Assembly: GCA_050250755.1 (NCBI GenBank)
Contig: JBFWOB010000014.1
Span: forward strand, 62,001 to 126,000
DNA: 64,000 nucleotides
Reading direction: 5' to 3'
Source of the DNA: Ga0077555 sp050250755
Lineage (GTDB): Bacteria; Pseudomonadota; Alphaproteobacteria; Rhizobiales; Hyphomicrobiaceae
Below, piece after piece: positions 63,049-64,000 of the stretch (its first letter is position 1; each line of letters opens with the position of its first letter). The position numbers were made by a program, and so were the translations under genes. The notes under the pieces are model-generated. The model worked only from the letters and a program-made list of their open reading frames with translations. It was not told where the DNA came from and did no database searches.

Positions 63049-63396
63049 CGATTGTCATCCGCATCACCTGGTCAGTCTCGAAGTCCAATCCGCTACCTGC
63101 GCTTCACTAAACGATCGCGAGCGCATCGTGTTTCCGCCTTTGCCGTAGTGCAAAGCCGCCGCCCTAGCTCCCTCATTCCATTGTTATGGAGAGACACGGC
63201 TTAAGCTTCAAGCACTTACGGAACTTCGCTGATATCGCATCCTTCACCCGCGATCCAAGTGAGGCCCGAAGGGCCCTAACTCGAGTCCGACGTTCGCTCC
63301 GGTTTGTGGCCCAAAAGAGGCGCCTGCCACACAGATCGTTGCTCGTTCGCAACACTTCTCCGTAGAAGTTCCGTGCTCCGGTACCGCTCAAGCGCT
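63049..63396. other. 348-base gap with a long-range inverted repeat
   Basis: ACGGAACTTC (63218-63227) is repeated inverted as GAAGTTCCGT (63365-63374), 137 bases apart, with a local hairpin ACTTCT/AGAAGT overlapping the right copy. It may be a structured RNA or twin binding sites. No gene is recognised and it does not match 6S RNA, RNase P RNA or tmRNA as far as I can see. Confidence 0.4.
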
Positions 63397-63690
63397 CTAA
63401 CCGCTGAGAAAGCCGGGATTGATATAAGCGGCTGCCGCCAGCGCGCCGATAACCACCAGCGCGACGCCTAGCAGGCCAAACCGGCTTCGCCTGATGCGTT
63501 TTGCTATCGACGTCATGCCCGCAAGAGCCGCGGGCAACATGAACGCCGTCACGACGGCTGCTGCTACGAGATGTGATGGTACCGGAAAGACCTGCGAACT
63601 CGCCGCAAATGTCGGGGCGACGGGCGCGATGCCCAATACGGATATCAAGCCAACGGCAACGGCAGAAGTTCGCCGCAGCGCGAGACGCAT
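63397..63690 (-). CDS. Small membrane protein of unknown function
   Basis: 97 residues from ATG 63690, with GGGAG seven bases upstream. An N-terminal signal-like segment (about 8-28, TSAVAVGLISVLGIAPVAPTF) is followed by a membrane helix (about 39-58) and another near the C-terminus (about 66-86). No named family is recognised. It lies alone before an intergenic gap. Confidence 0.6.
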   Translation of the reverse strand: MRLALRRTSAVAVGLISVLGIAPVAPTFAASSQVFPVPSHLVAAAVVTAFMLPAALAGMTSIAKRIRRSRFGLLGVALVVIGALAAAAYINPGFLSG

Positions 63691-63884
63691 GTCACACTCC
63701 CACACCAACGCCTGGACGCAGTACCAGCAGAAGCCCGCACACCAGCCTCAATCATCGGCCGATGGATCCGTCGTAGTTTTGCAAGGGGGCCGCTAAAGGG
63801 CATGAATGCGGCGTTCTCTGGGATTCATTTCATAAAACTGTCAAAGGCGAAGTACGTCTGTCCGTCGAAATTGAATGCGATTGC

Positions 63885-64000
63885 TCAATCCGCCGCGCCG
63901 ATCGGTGGATCAGAAAGCTCCCCAGCGAGCACTTCCGCCACATGGCGCGCTTTTACGCGCGCGCCATCTCGGCTGAGCTTTCCCGCCATATTGAGCAGGC
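63885..64000 (-). CDS. C-terminal end of an unrecognised protein, cut by the window edge
   Basis: The last 37 codons of a minus-strand gene that enters from the right edge: an alpha-helical, charged tail (MAGKLSRDGARVKARHVAEV... ending GAAD) with a TGA stop at 63885-63887. The reading frame is open up to the window edge and has codon choice like its neighbours, but the fragment is too short to name. Confidence 0.6.
   Translation of the reverse strand, partial: LLNMAGKLSRDGARVKARHVAEVLAGELSDPPIGAAD

Noticed and set aside
63218..63374. 6S RNA
   Set aside because: The length is similar and a closing stem is present, but I do not see the large central bubble or conserved 6S sequence; it is reported only as an unexplained repeat.
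1..64000. Prophage, insertion sequence, CRISPR array or tRNA genes
   Set aside because: I found no transposase, integrase, repeat-spacer array or tRNA-like sequence when reading the gene set and the intergenic regions; short tRNAs could still be missed by eye.

Overview
The window is GC-rich chromosomal DNA of an alphaproteobacterium, most likely of the order Hyphomicrobiales (Rhizobiales). The evidence is gene order and family content: eno–ftsB–pdhA, a pyruvate dehydrogenase E1 beta subunit that carries its own lipoyl domain, a histone deacetylase homologue–xseB–dxs–tlyA–rlmD series, glcDEF, and IalB, EipA (DUF1134) and ExoR-like envelope proteins. The genus cannot be fixed from this sequence. 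No rRNA, tRNA, CRISPR array, insertion sequence or prophage was found. The genes appear intact; only those cut by the two window ends are partial.

Layout. 0–6.4 kb (minus strand): eno, ftsB and the pdh cluster, with a Uma2-family nuclease gene wedged between pdhA and pdhB and two unrecognised genes between pdhB and pdhC. 6.6–17.4 kb: serB, small membrane proteins, an EthD-like protein, an SLC13/TrkA-C transporter, a zinc alcohol dehydrogenase, GatB/YqeY, carA, a ChaN-like exported protein, a TauE/SafE permease and a crotonase. 17.5–21.3 kb: three short unknown genes, an exported lytic transglycosylase-like protein and an EipA protein with a long N-terminal extension. 21.4–23.8 kb: the most remarkable gene, a periplasmic type I binding-protein domain fused to a complete Cys-loop-type pentameric ligand-gated ion channel. 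24–29.6 kb: a ThDP enzyme, a cupin-like protein, a hydroxypyruvate isomerase-like protein and a DEAD-box RNA helicase. 29.7–39.9 kb: fmt/def, mtnP, and the isoprenoid/RNA-modification series (histone deacetylase homologue, xseB, dxs, tlyA, rlmD) interrupted by two inverted genes, one for a YGYAP-repeat exported protein and one for a Tat-exported superoxide dismutase. A candidate small RNA lies after dxs. 39.9–45.2 kb: the glycolate oxidase genes glcDEF, divergent from a LysR regulator, with a strong palindrome between them. 45.2–55.5 kb: a HAD hydrolase, aroC, a luciferase-like oxidoreductase, a peptide-type solute-binding protein, IalB, HspQ, trpD, trpG and an ArsC-like protein. 55.7–61.9 kb: aldehyde dehydrogenase, Fsr-like MFS exporter, SsuD-like monooxygenase, TfdA-like dioxygenase and xthA. 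62–64 kb: an ExoR-like Sel1 protein, a small membrane protein and the 3' end of an unrecognised gene.

How the genes work together: most are housekeeping (enolase and pyruvate dehydrogenase at the end of glycolysis, serine, pyrimidine/arginine, tryptophan and chorismate synthesis, MEP isoprenoids, glycolate oxidation, translation initiation and N-terminal processing, DNA repair). Accessory functions are mostly envelope and transport proteins, plus a loose set of oxidoreductases that would suit use of sulfonates, aryloxy acids or similar compounds. The channel–receptor fusion is the main candidate for a little-described system.
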